Of a stretch of 20,714 bases of DNA, positions 20,491 through 20,714 are shown piece by piece. The number at the start of each line of letters is the position of its first letter. Position 1 is the first letter of the stretch. Source of the DNA: a virus; the IMG/VR virus record IMGVR_UViG_3300020469_002533, positions 1-20,714 of that record; one strand, given 5' to 3'. Under the pieces are notes generated by a model. The model saw nothing but the letters and a program-made list of their open reading frames with translations, was not told where the DNA came from and ran no database searches. The translations under genes were made by a program, and so were the position numbers.

Positions 20491-20714
20491 ATGAATACAG
20501 ACTTTTTATGGGTCGAAGAATATAGACCAGGCAAGATTGATGATTGTATATTACCAACATCATTAAAAACACTATTTAAGTCCTTTATTAAGAAAGGCGA
20601 ATTATCTAATCTATTATTTTCTGGTACACCAGGCATAGGTAAGACCACAGTTGCGAAAGCATTATGTGAAGAATTAAACTGTGATTGGATTATGATTAAT
20701 GGTTCCGAAGAAGG
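20491..20714 (+). CDS. 44: gp44-like clamp-loader ATPase, 3' end cut by window
   Basis: Large subunit of the gp44/gp62 clamp loader, an AAA+ ATPase of the RFC family that opens gp45 and loads it on primer-template DNA. The first 74 codons are visible: FLWVEEYRPGKIDDCILP is the RFC-type entry motif (W-x-E-x-YRP), and GTPGIGKTT is Walker A. The ATG at 20491 is preceded by GGAG (20481-20484), six bases upstream. An ATG at 20475 is in another frame. The gp45-gp44 order matches T4, where gp62 follows. Confidence 0.93.
   Translation, partial: MNTDFLWVEEYRPGKIDDCILPTSLKTLFKSFIKKGELSNLLFSGTPGIGKTTVAKALCEELNCDWIMINGSEE

Noticed and set aside
1-20714. CRISPR arrays, insertion sequences, integrase or attachment sites
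   Set aside because: No regularly spaced repeats, transposase-like genes or flanking inverted repeats were seen.

Overview
This window is a piece of an AT-rich (roughly two-thirds A+T) genome of a marine T4-like myovirus. Core T4-type genes are recognisable: uvsW (cut by the left edge), the late sigma factor gp55, the gp47/gp46 recombination nuclease, the sliding clamp gp45 and the start of clamp-loader gp44 (cut by the right edge). A virus-encoded ribosomal protein S21, an IbpA-like small heat-shock protein, a peptide deformylase and a CobS-like AAA+ ATPase, together with the low GC, point to a pelagiphage or cyanophage-like marine virus. A SAR11 host is my best guess but is inference; no photosynthesis gene is seen here.

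Layout: (1) 1-5216 is a replication/late-transcription block: uvsW, an Sm-like protein, gp55, gp47, gp46. (2) 5216-8595 is a run of overlapping accessory genes: peptide deformylase, a small membrane protein, an MTA/SAH-nucleosidase-like enzyme, a GNAT, a small unknown, and a protein with a C-terminal Asp/Asn-hydroxylase-type 2OG-Fe(II) domain. (3) 8601-12357 looks like a self-contained operon with its own promoter and a closing hairpin: PLP-dependent enzyme, possible glycosyltransferase, shortened 2-hydroxyacid dehydrogenase, DNA methyltransferase. (4) 12342-17952 starts with a tandemly duplicated hairpin-promoter unit, then a zincin/VWA (CobT-like) protein, a small protein matching the N-terminal domain of the following CobS-like AAA+ ATPase, that ATPase, and a ParB-like/PD-(D/E)XK protein. 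(5) 17958-18955 has a small metallopeptidase, S21 and a winged-helix protein. (6) 18969-19691 has two T4-type late promoters flanking a gene-free stretch that looks like a structured RNA, then hsp20. (7) 19703-20714 has a hairpin nested with a promoter, gp45 and gp44.

All genes lie on the + strand. Two promoter types can be read. Sigma70-like sites commonly begin GCTTGAC, have a 17-base spacer and TG-n-TATAAT/TAGCAT -10 elements. T4 late sites read TATAAATA. At several sites the predicted transcription start falls on, or within a base of, the A of the ATG, so the mRNAs would be leaderless. The same genome carries S21, an Sm-like protein and a probable late structured RNA, which together suggest virus control of translation (inference). 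The most interesting objects are the structured RNA at 18982-19164, the leaderless-promoter pattern, the four-gene 8636-12292 operon, and the zincin/VWA plus AAA+ cassette.
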